Shown: piece after piece, positions 13,713 through 21,726 of the stretch
Position numbering within the stretch: position 1 is the stretch's first letter
How the letters are laid out: each line of letters starts with the position of its first letter
NCBI GenBank assembly: GCA_036735565.1
Contig: DAINOC010000019.1
Location: 1 to 35,110, forward strand
Reading direction: 5' to 3'
Length of the DNA: 35,110 bases
From: Coraliomargarita_B sp036735565
Lineage (GTDB): Bacteria > Verrucomicrobiota > Verrucomicrobiia > Opitutales > Coraliomargaritaceae
The notes under the pieces: generated by a model
What the model saw: only the letters and a program-made list of their open reading frames with translations
Told to the model about the DNA's origin: nothing
The model's database searches: none
Position numbers and translations under genes: made by a program

Positions 13713-16181
13713 ATGCATGCCCTCTCCACAGCCCTGACCGTGCCGGACCTCTGGCAGCAGAGGGCCGTCAATCTGCTGGAGGCCGGGAACGACGTGATCG
13801 TCGATGCACCGACAGGCAGTGGTAAGACCTACATCTTCGAGCTGCTAGTCGAGCAAGGCATCTTCCGCCGCTGCGTCTACACCGTGCCGACCCGTGCCCT
13901 GGCCAACGACAAGTTCCGCGAGTGGGAAGCGCGCGGCTGGCGTGTCGGCATCGAGACGGGTGACCTGAGCTACCGCAGCGATGCACCTGTCATCGTCGCT
14001 ACACTGGAAACACAGAAACGGCGGCTCATGCTGGGGCAGGGTCCACAGCTGCTCGTGGTCGACGAATACCAAATGCTAAGTGACCCTGCCCGCGGGGTGA
14101 ACTACGAGTTGGCGCTGGCCATGGCTCCCCCGACGACCCGCCTGCTTCTGCTGAGCGGGAGCGTGGCCAATCCGCGGGACGTCCAGCAGTGGCTGGCGCG
14201 GAGCGACCGCCCGGTCGAGCTGATCCGCCACAGCGAGCGCTCGGTCCCCTTGGAAGAACCGTCACTGGATGCCCTGCCCAAGCTGCCAGCCAACAGCCCG
14301 ATCATCGGTCGCTGGCCGCGCGCGATCGCCCGGGCGCTCAATGCCGGACTCGGGCCCGTGCTCATCTTCGCGCCGCGCCGCAAGGCGGCGGAGTCCCTCG
14401 CCCTGCAACTGGCGCGGCAACTGGAAGAGCCCCACGCCATCGCACTGACCGCCGAACAAAAAGCCATCGCCGGAAAAGAGCTAGCCACCTGCCTGAAACA
14501 GCGGATCGCATTTCATCACAGCGGCATGAGCTATGCGCAGCGAGCCGCCCTGGTCGAACCGCTCGCCAAGGCCAACCAACTGAAGGTGATCGTCGCCACC
14601 ACCGGACTCGCCGCTGGCATCAATTTTGCCATGCGCTCCGTTCTCGTCTCCGACAACGCCTACCGAGTCGCCGATGGCCAGCGGCGACTCCGCCCCGACG
14701 AGCTGTTGCAGATGTTCGGCCGCGCCGGACGCCGCGGACTCGATCACTGCGGCTATGCCCTGCACACAAACGGCACCCCCCGCCTCGGGGAGGCCCGCCC
14801 GCTGCGTCTCCGCCGCGATGAAAATGTCGATTGGCCCTCCCTGATCACCGTCCTTCAACTGGCAGCCGAGTCCGGCACGTCCCCACTCGTGGCCGCCCGC
14901 GAGCTCACGCGGCGGCTCTTCAGCGAGGAGCCGATCGTTCTCGGCCTGGAGAATTTCCTCAACAACCGGCAAAGCGCGAAAGCCGCCTTGATCGAAAAAC
15001 CACCCGAGCAAGCCCTCTCCGGCGGTCCCGTGCGCGAGTTCCTCAACAGCGAAGGCCTCTGGGAGCGCAAGCGCGCCACCGTGCTCACCCCACTCAAAGA
15101 CTGCCTCCTGCGCAAGGGCGACGACTGGCTACCCGCTCTGGCGAGCCCCCTGATCCCTTCCAGCTTGCGCCTCGGCCGTCTTTGGAAAACCGGACGGGGT
15201 GCCGACAAGCGGTATGGCCTGAAGCTTCCACTCGCCCGCTTCCCGAACGACAGCGGCGACGACCGGCTAACGCTTTCCAAATGGCTCCTGAGTGCATTAA
15301 GGGAAGCGGAGCGGGCCGCAGGCAAGCGGCCCAACGTTCCCAAACTCTGGACACTCCGGGCCATCGAAACGAAGATCGGGCCCCGGCTTGCGGCCTACAC
15401 CAACGGCGGCCGACTGGTCAAAATGGATGCCGAGGGCGAAGAGCTCTGTGCCTACCTCGATTACAACGAAGCGGAGATGCACGCCTACCGCGATCAGCAG
15501 GGCCGCGCCCTGCTTAATCCGCGCGAACGCGTCCGCCATACTCCCGGCAGCGGCGAAGCGGGTGCCCGGCAGGCCACGGCCTTTCATGCCAACGCCTCCA
15601 TCGCAGAACAATGGCACCAGCTCGGGCTGATCGACCGCCAGGCCAGGCCCACGCGGCGGGGTATCGTCTTTTCCTTCTTCAATCACGGCGAAGGCCTCGC
15701 CATCGCTGCAGCGCTCGAAGCGGAAGACTACCCGATTCAAGAACTGCTCTACGATCTCGCCAATATCCGGGCGGGTCATCGCTTCAACTCGCTTGCCACC
15801 GGCGGACGGCCTCTCGCCCAATTCTGTCAGGACGCCTATGGCCTGGCCACCGTGCCCGGCTACCTCCGGCGTGGACTTCCCGAGGATTACGGTGAGGGAG
15901 CCAGCGAGATCCTCTATGCCATGGAGCATCGGCGGAGGGAGGCGACAAGCTTCCTCGACGAGGAGCTCAGCCAAGGAGACGTCGAACGCGCCGAGCTGGA
16001 GTGGCGCAGCCTCTGCACTCACATTGCCCATGCGCCGGACTACGACTGGGACCGCTGGATGGCGCTCAAGCAGGCCTGCGCCGACTGGATCGGCCGTCGG
16101 ACCGACCGCACACCCTCCGCTGATCTGCCACCACTCACCCCGGAACAAAGCTCGACGCGGCGATTGGACCGCTTAGCCTGA
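13713..16181 (+). CDS. Ski2-like DEAD/DEAH-box helicase
   Basis: The protein has 822 residues. The first 430 are a superfamily 2 helicase core: motif I APTGSGKT (32-39), motif Ia VPTRALANDKFREW, motif II DEYQ (117-120, where DEVH/DExH is commoner), motif III LLLSGSVANP, motif V VIVATTGLAAGINFAMR, and motif VI QMFGRAGRRG at about 333-342. The AAGINFAMR and QMFGRAGRRG wording resembles Ski2/Mtr4/Hel308 enzymes, which unwind RNA or DNA in a 3'-to-5' direction. The C-terminal 390 residues include a probable winged-helix part (LGLIDRQARPTRRGIVFSFF). They end in an Arg/Glu-rich helical region (GEGASEILYAMEHRRREATS) that I cannot place in a named domain. The ATG at 13713 was chosen as the first in frame. 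The gene is followed by a GspF-like gene after only 5 bp. RNA processing or repair are both possible roles. Confidence 0.85.
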   Translation: MHALSTALTVPDLWQQRAVNLLEAGNDVIVDAPTGSGKTYIFELLVEQGIFRRCVYTVPTRALANDKFREWEARGWRVGIETGDLSYRSDAPVIVATLETQKRRLMLGQGPQLLVVDEYQMLSDPARGVNYELALAMAPPTTRLLLLSGSVANPRDVQQWLARSDRPVELIRHSERSVPLEEPSLDALPKLPANSPIIGRWPRAIARALNAGLGPVLIFAPRRKAAESLALQLARQLEEPHAIALTAEQKAIAGKELATCLKQRIAFHHSGMSYAQRAALVEPLAKANQLKVIVATTGLAAGINFAMRSVLVSDNAYRVADGQRRLRPDELLQMFGRAGRRGLDHCGYALHTNGTPRLGEARPLRLRRDENVDWPSLITVLQLAAESGTSPLVAARELTRRLFSEEPIVLGLENFLNNRQSAKAALIEKPPEQALSGGPVREFLNSEGLWERKRATVLTPLKDCLLRKGDDWLPALASPLIPSSLRLGRLWKTGRGADKRYGLKLPLARFPNDSGDDRLTLSKWLLSALREAERAAGKRPNVPKLWTLRAIETKIGPRLAAYTNGGRLVKMDAEGEELCAYLDYNEAEMHAYRDQQGRALLNPRERVRHTPGSGEAGARQATAFHANASIAEQWHQLGLIDRQARPTRRGIVFSFFNHGEGLAIAAALEAEDYPIQELLYDLANIRAGHRFNSLATGGRPLAQFCQDAYGLATVPGYLRRGLPEDYGEGASEILYAMEHRRREATSFLDEELSQGDVERAELEWRSLCTHIAHAPDYDWDRWMALKQACADWIGRRTDRTPSADLPPLTPEQSSTRRLDRLA

Positions 16182-16186
16182 ATCCC

Positions 16187-17146
16187 ATGCCCTCTCACAA
16201 AGCGCTTTCCAGTTGGTATAGTCGTATGGGGCAACACCTCGAAGCGGGCGTCGTGCTGGCCGGGGCGCTGCGGCTCTGCGCTGGCATGCCCGAGAAGGGC
16301 CGCGAAGCCATGGCCCGCCGGATCGAGCAAGGCACCGCCTTTGAGGACGTCCTCAGCGAAGCCCCAAAATGGCTCCCTGAGGCGGACCGCTACTTTCTCG
16401 TCGCAGCCATGCAAACGGGTCGCCTCCCGCAAACTTTCCAGGATCTGGCCGACCGCCATGCCCGCATCGGTGCGACGCAGCTAAAGGTCATGCTCGGGCT
16501 CATCTACCCGCTTGGCGTGTTTCACATTTTTGCCCTGCTGGTGCCCGTCACGCGGATGATTGACTACGAGGTCGGCTTTCAATGGGACCTCACCAGCTAT
16601 CTGAGGCAGGTATTCATTATTCTGATACCTCTTTGGATCATTCTCGGTGTCCTTTACGCGCTCGCCCGCAGCCAACACCCGGGCCTCACGCTCATCTTGC
16701 GGGCCCTTCCCCTGCTCCGCAAATACAGCTGGCTGCAGAGCCTCGCCGATTTCAGCAACGCGCTGGGCACCTTCCTCCACGCCGGTGTGCCCGCGCCCGC
16801 CGCCTGGCGTCTCTCCGTTAAGTTGACCCGTGAGCCAAAGTTCCGCCGCGCCCTTCAACAACTCGCTCCGGTCTTTGAGAAGGGCGAAGACCCCGCCGAC
16901 TACCTCGATGGCCTGGGCTGCTTCCCCGCCGATTTCCGCTCCTACTACAAGGCCGGTGTCGCCACCGGACAGCTCGACCAAAACATGCTCCGGGCCGGCG
17001 CGGAGTATCAAAAAAACGCCAACCTCGCCATGACCTTTGCTTCCATCGTTTACCCCTCCCTGCTGCTGGTCGCTGTCGCGGCCCTCGTCATCGTCAACAT
17101 CTTTAAAGTCTTCGGCAGCTACCTCAAGGTGTTTGACCGGTTCTGA
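16187..17146 (+). CDS. GspF/PilC-like type II secretion system F-domain protein
   Basis: This inner-membrane protein has 319 residues and two T2SF domains. The first, at about residues 10-95, includes LEAGVVLAGALRLCAGM and FLVAAMQTGRLPQTFQDLAD; the second, at about 188-310, includes FSNALGTFLHAGVPAPAAWR and AGVATGQLDQNML. Membrane helices lie at about 104-124 (LIYPLGVFHIFALLVPVTRM), 141-160 and 284-305. In type II secretion and type IV pili this protein is the platform that meets the assembly ATPase. Here no ATPase, pseudopilin or secretin is near, so it may serve a pilus or secretion machine encoded elsewhere, or have a different partner. It is somewhat shorter than usual GspF (about 400). 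It lies 5 bp after the helicase stop, suggesting co-transcription, which is odd for the two functions. Confidence 0.8.
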   Translation: MPSHKALSSWYSRMGQHLEAGVVLAGALRLCAGMPEKGREAMARRIEQGTAFEDVLSEAPKWLPEADRYFLVAAMQTGRLPQTFQDLADRHARIGATQLKVMLGLIYPLGVFHIFALLVPVTRMIDYEVGFQWDLTSYLRQVFIILIPLWIILGVLYALARSQHPGLTLILRALPLLRKYSWLQSLADFSNALGTFLHAGVPAPAAWRLSVKLTREPKFRRALQQLAPVFEKGEDPADYLDGLGCFPADFRSYYKAGVATGQLDQNMLRAGAEYQKNANLAMTFASIVYPSLLLVAVAALVIVNIFKVFGSYLKVFDRF

Positions 17147-17198
17147 AGAACGAAGCGCTGACCGGTCTCTCAACTAGAGCCAGAGGCCCCGAATTTGA

Positions 17199-17225
17199 GG
17201 CCCCTCCTCAATGCAGGGAGGAGCC
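17199..17225. terminator. Hairpin between converging genes (possible terminator)
   Basis: GGCCCCTCCT (17199-17208) pairs with GGGAGGAGCC (17216-17225), giving a 10-bp stem with one mismatch and one G-T pair around a 7-base loop. It stands between the converging stops at 17146 and 17267. There is no T run on either side, so the role is tentative. Confidence 0.35.
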
Positions 17226-17266
17226 AATGAAATCAGCTCGTTCATCCAGAATCACCGATGGTTCCC

Positions 17267-19345
17267 TCAGGCCCGATACTGAAATCTCAGCAACCGCAGC
17301 CCATTCAAACAAACCAGCACGGTCGAGCCCTCGTGTCCGAGGACCCCGACCGGCAAGGGAATCCGGTCCATCAGGGCGAAAACGACCAGCACCAGAATTA
17401 CCGACAGCGCAAAGACGAGATTTTGCACCACCACCCGGCGGCTCTTACGAGCCAGTGCAAAGGCCTCGACCAGGTGATCCAGACGGCTGCCCATAAGCAC
17501 CACATCGGCCGTCTCCATCGCGACGTCCGTGCCCGCCGCACCCATGGCAATACCGACATGGGCCTTGGCCAGCGCCGGGGCATCGTTCACCCCATCACCC
17601 ACCATCGCGACGGTGCCCGTCTCCGTGAGTGCCTTGATCCGCTCCAGCTTGTCGGCCGGCAGCAACCCGGCGAAGACTTCACTGATACCGGCTTCACGCG
17701 CCACGGCCTCCGCCACTTTCTGATTATCACCGGTCAACATCACGATGCGACGGATACCCAGATCCCTCAACTGCTGGATCGAAACGCGGGCCTCCTCGCG
17801 CAGCTGATCCGCCACGGCCAGCCAACCGAGCAAACTCGGCGGCATCGATCCATCACCGGACTCGGCCAGAAAAACAACGGTCTTCCCCTGGGCCAGCAAC
17901 TGATCGACCGCGGCGGACCGGGCACCGTCCAGCAGGCCGCCACGCTCCTCATAAAACAGTGGACTGCCGATCATGAGGGCCCGCCCCTGCACACGGGCCT
18001 CAGCACCTTTACCAGGAAATGATTGAAAGCCCTCCACCGGCAATAGATCTCCGCCGGTGGCTTTGGCCGCATCCTCGATCGCACGGGCGATGGGATGCTC
18101 GGACTGCGACTCCAGTGAGGCCACAAGCTGGAGAAACGCCGATTCGCCGACACCGCCCTCCGGAAAGAACATGATGTCGGTGACCGCTGGTCGCCCCGAA
18201 GTCAAAGTGCCGGTCTTGTCGAGAGCCACCGTATCGACGGAGGCCAGTTGCTCCAAGTGCACACCCCCCTTAAAAAGGACCCCGCGCCGCGCGGCACCAG
18301 CGATGGCCGCCCAGAAGGCCGCCGGCGTGCTGATCACCAGCGCGCAGGGCGAGGCCACCACGAGAATCGTCATCGCACGATAGAAGCTGGCCGCGAAGTC
18401 TGCCCCCATGAGTGGCGGCACCACGATCAAGCCGATCGTAAACAGGATCACGAAGCTGGCATAGTAATTTTCCGCGCGCTCCAGAAAGCGCTGGCTCCGC
18501 GCTTTTTCCTCCTGTGCTTCTTCCACCAGTTGAATGATGCGCGCCAGCGTGGAATCCGCCGCTAGCCTGGTGACCCGGTAGCGGAGACTCCCCTGTTGAT
18601 TGATCGTGCCCGCGAATAGTCCACTCCCCGGTGATTTAAGCACCGGCATGGACTCCCCGCTCAGCGAGGATTCATCGACCGAGCTTTCTCCCGCCAGCAC
18701 CTCGCCGTCCAGCGCGATGCGGTCGCCCGGGCGGAGCCGGACTACCGCGCCAACCCCGACCGCTTCCACCGGCAGCATCCGCGTTGCGCCGTCGTCCTCC
18801 TCACAGCGCACCTCCGAAGGGCGCAGCTTCATCAGCGAGCGAATCGCCGAACGCGAGCGGCTCAACGCATGGTTTTGCAGAACATTGGAAAGCGAAAAGA
18901 GAAAGAGCAGCATCCCGCCCTCGAAGGGTGCCCCCACGACTGCCGCGCCAAGTGCCGCCAGGATCATCAACAGATCGACATCCAGATGCCGCTCCCGAAG
19001 CGATTGCAGTGCATTTACCGCGCCCGTCCACCCGCCACTCATGTAGGTCAAGGTGTAGGCGACTCCCGCCAGAACCGACCAGCCAAGCAGTCCGGCGAGA
19101 CCACCGGCTGCAAGTGTCACGGCTGCCGTGAGCATCAGCACCAGCTCTTTGCGCTCGGGAGCAAGATTCGACCAGACGGGCAGGCGGCGCAGGCGGGGCA
19201 GGCCAGCTCCCCTCTCGGCGGCCCGAGCCTCAGGGCACCCCCGCGCCTGCCGCCTAAGGCAAAGCAGGTATCCCGGACATTGCGCTGCCAGACATCCGTT
19301 GATGGGCTGCTGTTCGCCACAGGCTTCGTCGCTTACCGTTTTCAT
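17267..19345 (-). CDS. P1B-4-type heavy-metal-exporting ATPase
   Basis: This is a metal-translocating P-type ATPase of 692 residues from the ATG at 19345; the frame is open to a TTG at 19390, which I consider less likely. Key parts are the actuator loop DESSLSGESMPV, the metal motif SPC in ASPCALVIS (Cys334), the phosphorylated Asp376 in DKTGTLT, SEHPIA, the ATP-hinge MVGDGVNDAPAL, and HEGST (His671) in the last helix. SPC together with HEGxT is the signature of the P1B-4 group (CoaT/CtpD/PfeT), known to export Co2+, Fe2+ or Zn2+. P1B-1 (Cu) and P1B-2 (Zn/Cd) proteins have other last-helix motifs. The first 37 residues hold five cysteines (C9, C18, C23, C29, C37) with no standard metal-binding domain, so they may bind metal differently. 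The gene is alone; no regulator such as Fur or MerR is adjacent. Confidence 0.88.
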   Translation of the reverse strand: MKTVSDEACGEQQPINGCLAAQCPGYLLCLRRQARGCPEARAAERGAGLPRLRRLPVWSNLAPERKELVLMLTAAVTLAAGGLAGLLGWSVLAGVAYTLTYMSGGWTGAVNALQSLRERHLDVDLLMILAALGAAVVGAPFEGGMLLFLFSLSNVLQNHALSRSRSAIRSLMKLRPSEVRCEEDDGATRMLPVEAVGVGAVVRLRPGDRIALDGEVLAGESSVDESSLSGESMPVLKSPGSGLFAGTINQQGSLRYRVTRLAADSTLARIIQLVEEAQEEKARSQRFLERAENYYASFVILFTIGLIVVPPLMGADFAASFYRAMTILVVASPCALVISTPAAFWAAIAGAARRGVLFKGGVHLEQLASVDTVALDKTGTLTSGRPAVTDIMFFPEGGVGESAFLQLVASLESQSEHPIARAIEDAAKATGGDLLPVEGFQSFPGKGAEARVQGRALMIGSPLFYEERGGLLDGARSAAVDQLLAQGKTVVFLAESGDGSMPPSLLGWLAVADQLREEARVSIQQLRDLGIRRIVMLTGDNQKVAEAVAREAGISEVFAGLLPADKLERIKALTETGTVAMVGDGVNDAPALAKAHVGIAMGAAGTDVAMETADVVLMGSRLDHLVEAFALARKSRRVVVQNLVFALSVILVLVVFALMDRIPLPVGVLGHEGSTVLVCLNGLRLLRFQYRA

Positions 19346-19808
19346 CGTTTTGAGTGACTCGCCGCGATCGCGAAGCCGCAAACCGGGCAAGCTGCCGTTC
19401 GCATCGTCCCCGCAATTGCTTTCGATAAGGTCTAAGACCCCGACGTGATTTTGACCAGCTCACATTTGCCACATTCGCGACTTCGTCGCTGCTCCCGCTC
19501 CGGTCAAAGCCAGACCGGCCCGAAAAAAAACTCCGTCACAACAATTCCCACGACTCCAACTCTCCATCACGCCACGGCTTCATCACTCTCGAAGCAAAGC
19601 GCAGACCCTCCACAGCTAGGCACGTCCGCCATCTTGTCCGGCGTAGCTCGGAGAGCGTAGACGGAAGCCCCAGCGAAGAAGGAAGAGCGAAGGATGGGCA
19701 ACTCCCCCACCAACCCATTCAAATCCAGCGGAAACGGGACCAAGTATACCTGGGTGACTTTTGAATGGAATGGGAAACTGCCAGCCAAGCGCAAGGCCAT
19801 TCACCGAC
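19346..19808. repeat. Gene-free region with a dispersed repeat (about 19636-19700)
   Basis: No convincing gene lies between the P-type ATPase start and the end of the fucosidase gene. Around 19636-19680 the words GTCCGGCGTAGCTCGGAGAG and CGTAGACGGAAGCCCCAGCG occur. They resemble 6239-6274 (GGCGTAGCCTG...GGAGACGGATCCCCAGCG), so a repeat family is present. CCGGTC/GACCGG (19500-19518) is a short inverted repeat. CCATTCAAAT near 19724 and TTTTGAATGG near 19760 form another inverted pair. The region also holds the promoter side of the ATPase gene. Several frames are open, but none has family-like residues. Confidence 0.5.
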
Positions 19809-21653
19809 TCACTCCAAAAGCACCCGCTGCAAATGGACGGCCTTCAGGCTCGGCGGCGTATCGCTCATGACCTTGTTGACCCTCCCCGAGTCCTCAACAG
19901 GCGCAACGTGCAGCTCATGACGACCTGCCTCCGGGAAATGCACCCAGCCCATGGGGAAGCGCTGATAGTTGTGCGAGCCGTTTTGCTCGTTTTGGATGCG
20001 CCCCACCCCATCGACCTCAACCGCCCAGGCAATCCGCCCCGGACCGCGATAAGTCAGGTCCACCTGATAGTAGCCCGGTTCCAGCACCTCGACCTCCCAG
20101 GTGGCGCGACCATCCGCCGCGAAGTCGCCGACCTGCACGGCGTGCTTCCACTCTCCGAATTTTTCCATCCAGCGTGTTTTACTCTTCGCGGCATTCGTCA
20201 CCTTGGCAAAATCGGCCAGCAGAGTCGTATCAAGAACGGGGTCGATTCCGAGCAGCTTGGCTTCGCCGGCTTGCGTCGAATCATAATAAGCCAACCAGCC
20301 ATCGGCCAGTCGCGGCGCACCGTCGAGGACCACTTCGATCACCGGGATCAGGGGCTCGTTCACCTCGGCCGGAAGCACGATGCGGGTCCAGCCATGCCGA
20401 CGGCTTGACTCAAGCGCGATCCGGTTCGCGCCGTCCACCAGTTCGACCGAAACAATTTCGTTCAACAGCCCGGGCAGGCTGAGGGTGCGATCCTGCGGAC
20501 GCTCAAAAACCGTGAGAAAGAGCCGGTTGTCCTTCACCGTCACATCGCCCCAGGGCAACGGGACTCCCCAGGGTGACGGATCGGTGCCGTAAACCACGAA
20601 GGGATACTGCTGTATCCACTGGCCGGAACGGCGGAGCGCTTTAGCGGCCAGCTCGGGGACCGATCCATCCCCGCGTGGCCCGATGTTCAGCATGTAGGTG
20701 CCACCGCGCGCGACCGTCGAAATCAGGCGCTGGGTGATCTCCTTGGGGGTCTTCCAATTGTTGTCATACCAGGCATAAGCCCAGGAGTCATTCGTTGTAT
20801 CCACGGTCTCCCACATGCCGGGCACATTGTTATGCGGGACCTCCATGTCGCCGAGACTCTGGTAGTCACCCCGACCACGACCGACACGGCTGTTGATCAA
20901 AGCGTTCGGCTGATGCTTGCGGACCACTTCGACAAACTGATCGACGTATTGCTCCTCGATGGACCCGGGGGTATCAAACCAAATCAAATCCAGCGGACCG
21001 TAGTTGGTGACCAGCTCCTCCACCTGCGGGAAGCTCTTGGCGTAAAAGAAGTCGTCGAACGTAGCCGGCCGGCCATCGGGATGCGTCTCCAGACCACGGC
21101 CTCCGCCTGGAGAGATCCACTCCTTGACGTGCGAATAATAAAACCCGAAGCCGAGCCCCCTCGCCCGGCAGGCCTCGGCCAGCGCGTGCATCGGGTCCTG
21201 GCCGTAGGGCGTGCGGTCTACGATGTTGAAGTCGTCGACCTTGGAGTGATACATGGCGAAGCCGTCGTGGTGCTTTGCCGTGATCACGACGTATTTCATA
21301 CCGGCATCCTTGGCCAACTGGGCAATCGCCACGGGATCGAATTTGTCCGGATTGAAGTCAGCGGCGAGAGCCTTGTATTCGTCCAACGGAATATTGGCCA
21401 TGTTGCGGTTCATGATCCACTCGCCGATGCCGTAGTAGGTTTTGTCGTTGTAGCGGTTGGCGACCTGGGAATAGAGCCCCCAGTGAATGAACATGGCATA
21501 GTTGCCGTCGTTAAAGAGCTGCCCCCGCTCCGCGTCGTCGGAGTGGAGCTTGAGGACCTGCTCGCCCCACTCTTCGTTCATCTGCTCCGCTGATAAGTGT
21601 GAAAATAAGAGAAGCGCGAAGAGAGCGCTGATTCGGATGATGTGGTGCTTCAT
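19809..21653 (-). CDS. Secreted alpha-L-fucosidase (GH29)
   Basis: This glycoside hydrolase of family 29 removes alpha-linked fucose from glycans. The protein has 614 residues with a signal peptide, MKHHIIRISALFALLLFSHL, probably cleaved after SA (residue 22). Catalytic-domain motifs follow in order: GNYAMFIHWGLYSQ near 50, YVVITAKHHDGFAMYHSKVD at 121-140, and GPLDLIWFDTPG with the nucleophile Asp227. Then come VPGMWETVDTTNDSWAY and TVARGGTYMLNIGPRGDGSV. Residues from about 345 on are beta-rich and probably include a carbohydrate-binding module (FEVDG-like text near RIAWAVEVDGVGRIQNEQ). The gene lies 73 bp after the giant multidomain protein on the same strand, so both may act on one fucose-rich polysaccharide. 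No sulfatase gene is in the window. The acid/base residue cannot be set from sequence alone. Confidence 0.93.
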   Translation of the reverse strand: MKHHIIRISALFALLLFSHLSAEQMNEEWGEQVLKLHSDDAERGQLFNDGNYAMFIHWGLYSQVANRYNDKTYYGIGEWIMNRNMANIPLDEYKALAADFNPDKFDPVAIAQLAKDAGMKYVVITAKHHDGFAMYHSKVDDFNIVDRTPYGQDPMHALAEACRARGLGFGFYYSHVKEWISPGGGRGLETHPDGRPATFDDFFYAKSFPQVEELVTNYGPLDLIWFDTPGSIEEQYVDQFVEVVRKHQPNALINSRVGRGRGDYQSLGDMEVPHNNVPGMWETVDTTNDSWAYAWYDNNWKTPKEITQRLISTVARGGTYMLNIGPRGDGSVPELAAKALRRSGQWIQQYPFVVYGTDPSPWGVPLPWGDVTVKDNRLFLTVFERPQDRTLSLPGLLNEIVSVELVDGANRIALESSRRHGWTRIVLPAEVNEPLIPVIEVVLDGAPRLADGWLAYYDSTQAGEAKLLGIDPVLDTTLLADFAKVTNAAKSKTRWMEKFGEWKHAVQVGDFAADGRATWEVEVLEPGYYQVDLTYRGPGRIAWAVEVDGVGRIQNEQNGSHNYQRFPMGWVHFPEAGRHELHVAPVEDSGRVNKVMSDTPPSLKAVHLQRVLLE

Positions 21654-21726
21654 GGATTATTAGATAAAATGTGACCGGAAAAATGCATTGCTTTCGTCTA
21701 TTTTTGGCTAAGACCGCAACGGAAGC

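Noticed and set aside
19500..19518. CCGGTC/GACCGG hairpin followed by an A run
   Set aside because: The A run is on the plus strand after the hairpin, so it would not give a T run for either neighbouring gene as a terminator.
19567..19800. Minus-strand frame of 77 codons covering the dispersed repeat
   Set aside because: It runs through repeat DNA and has no domain-like residues; treated as a chance frame.
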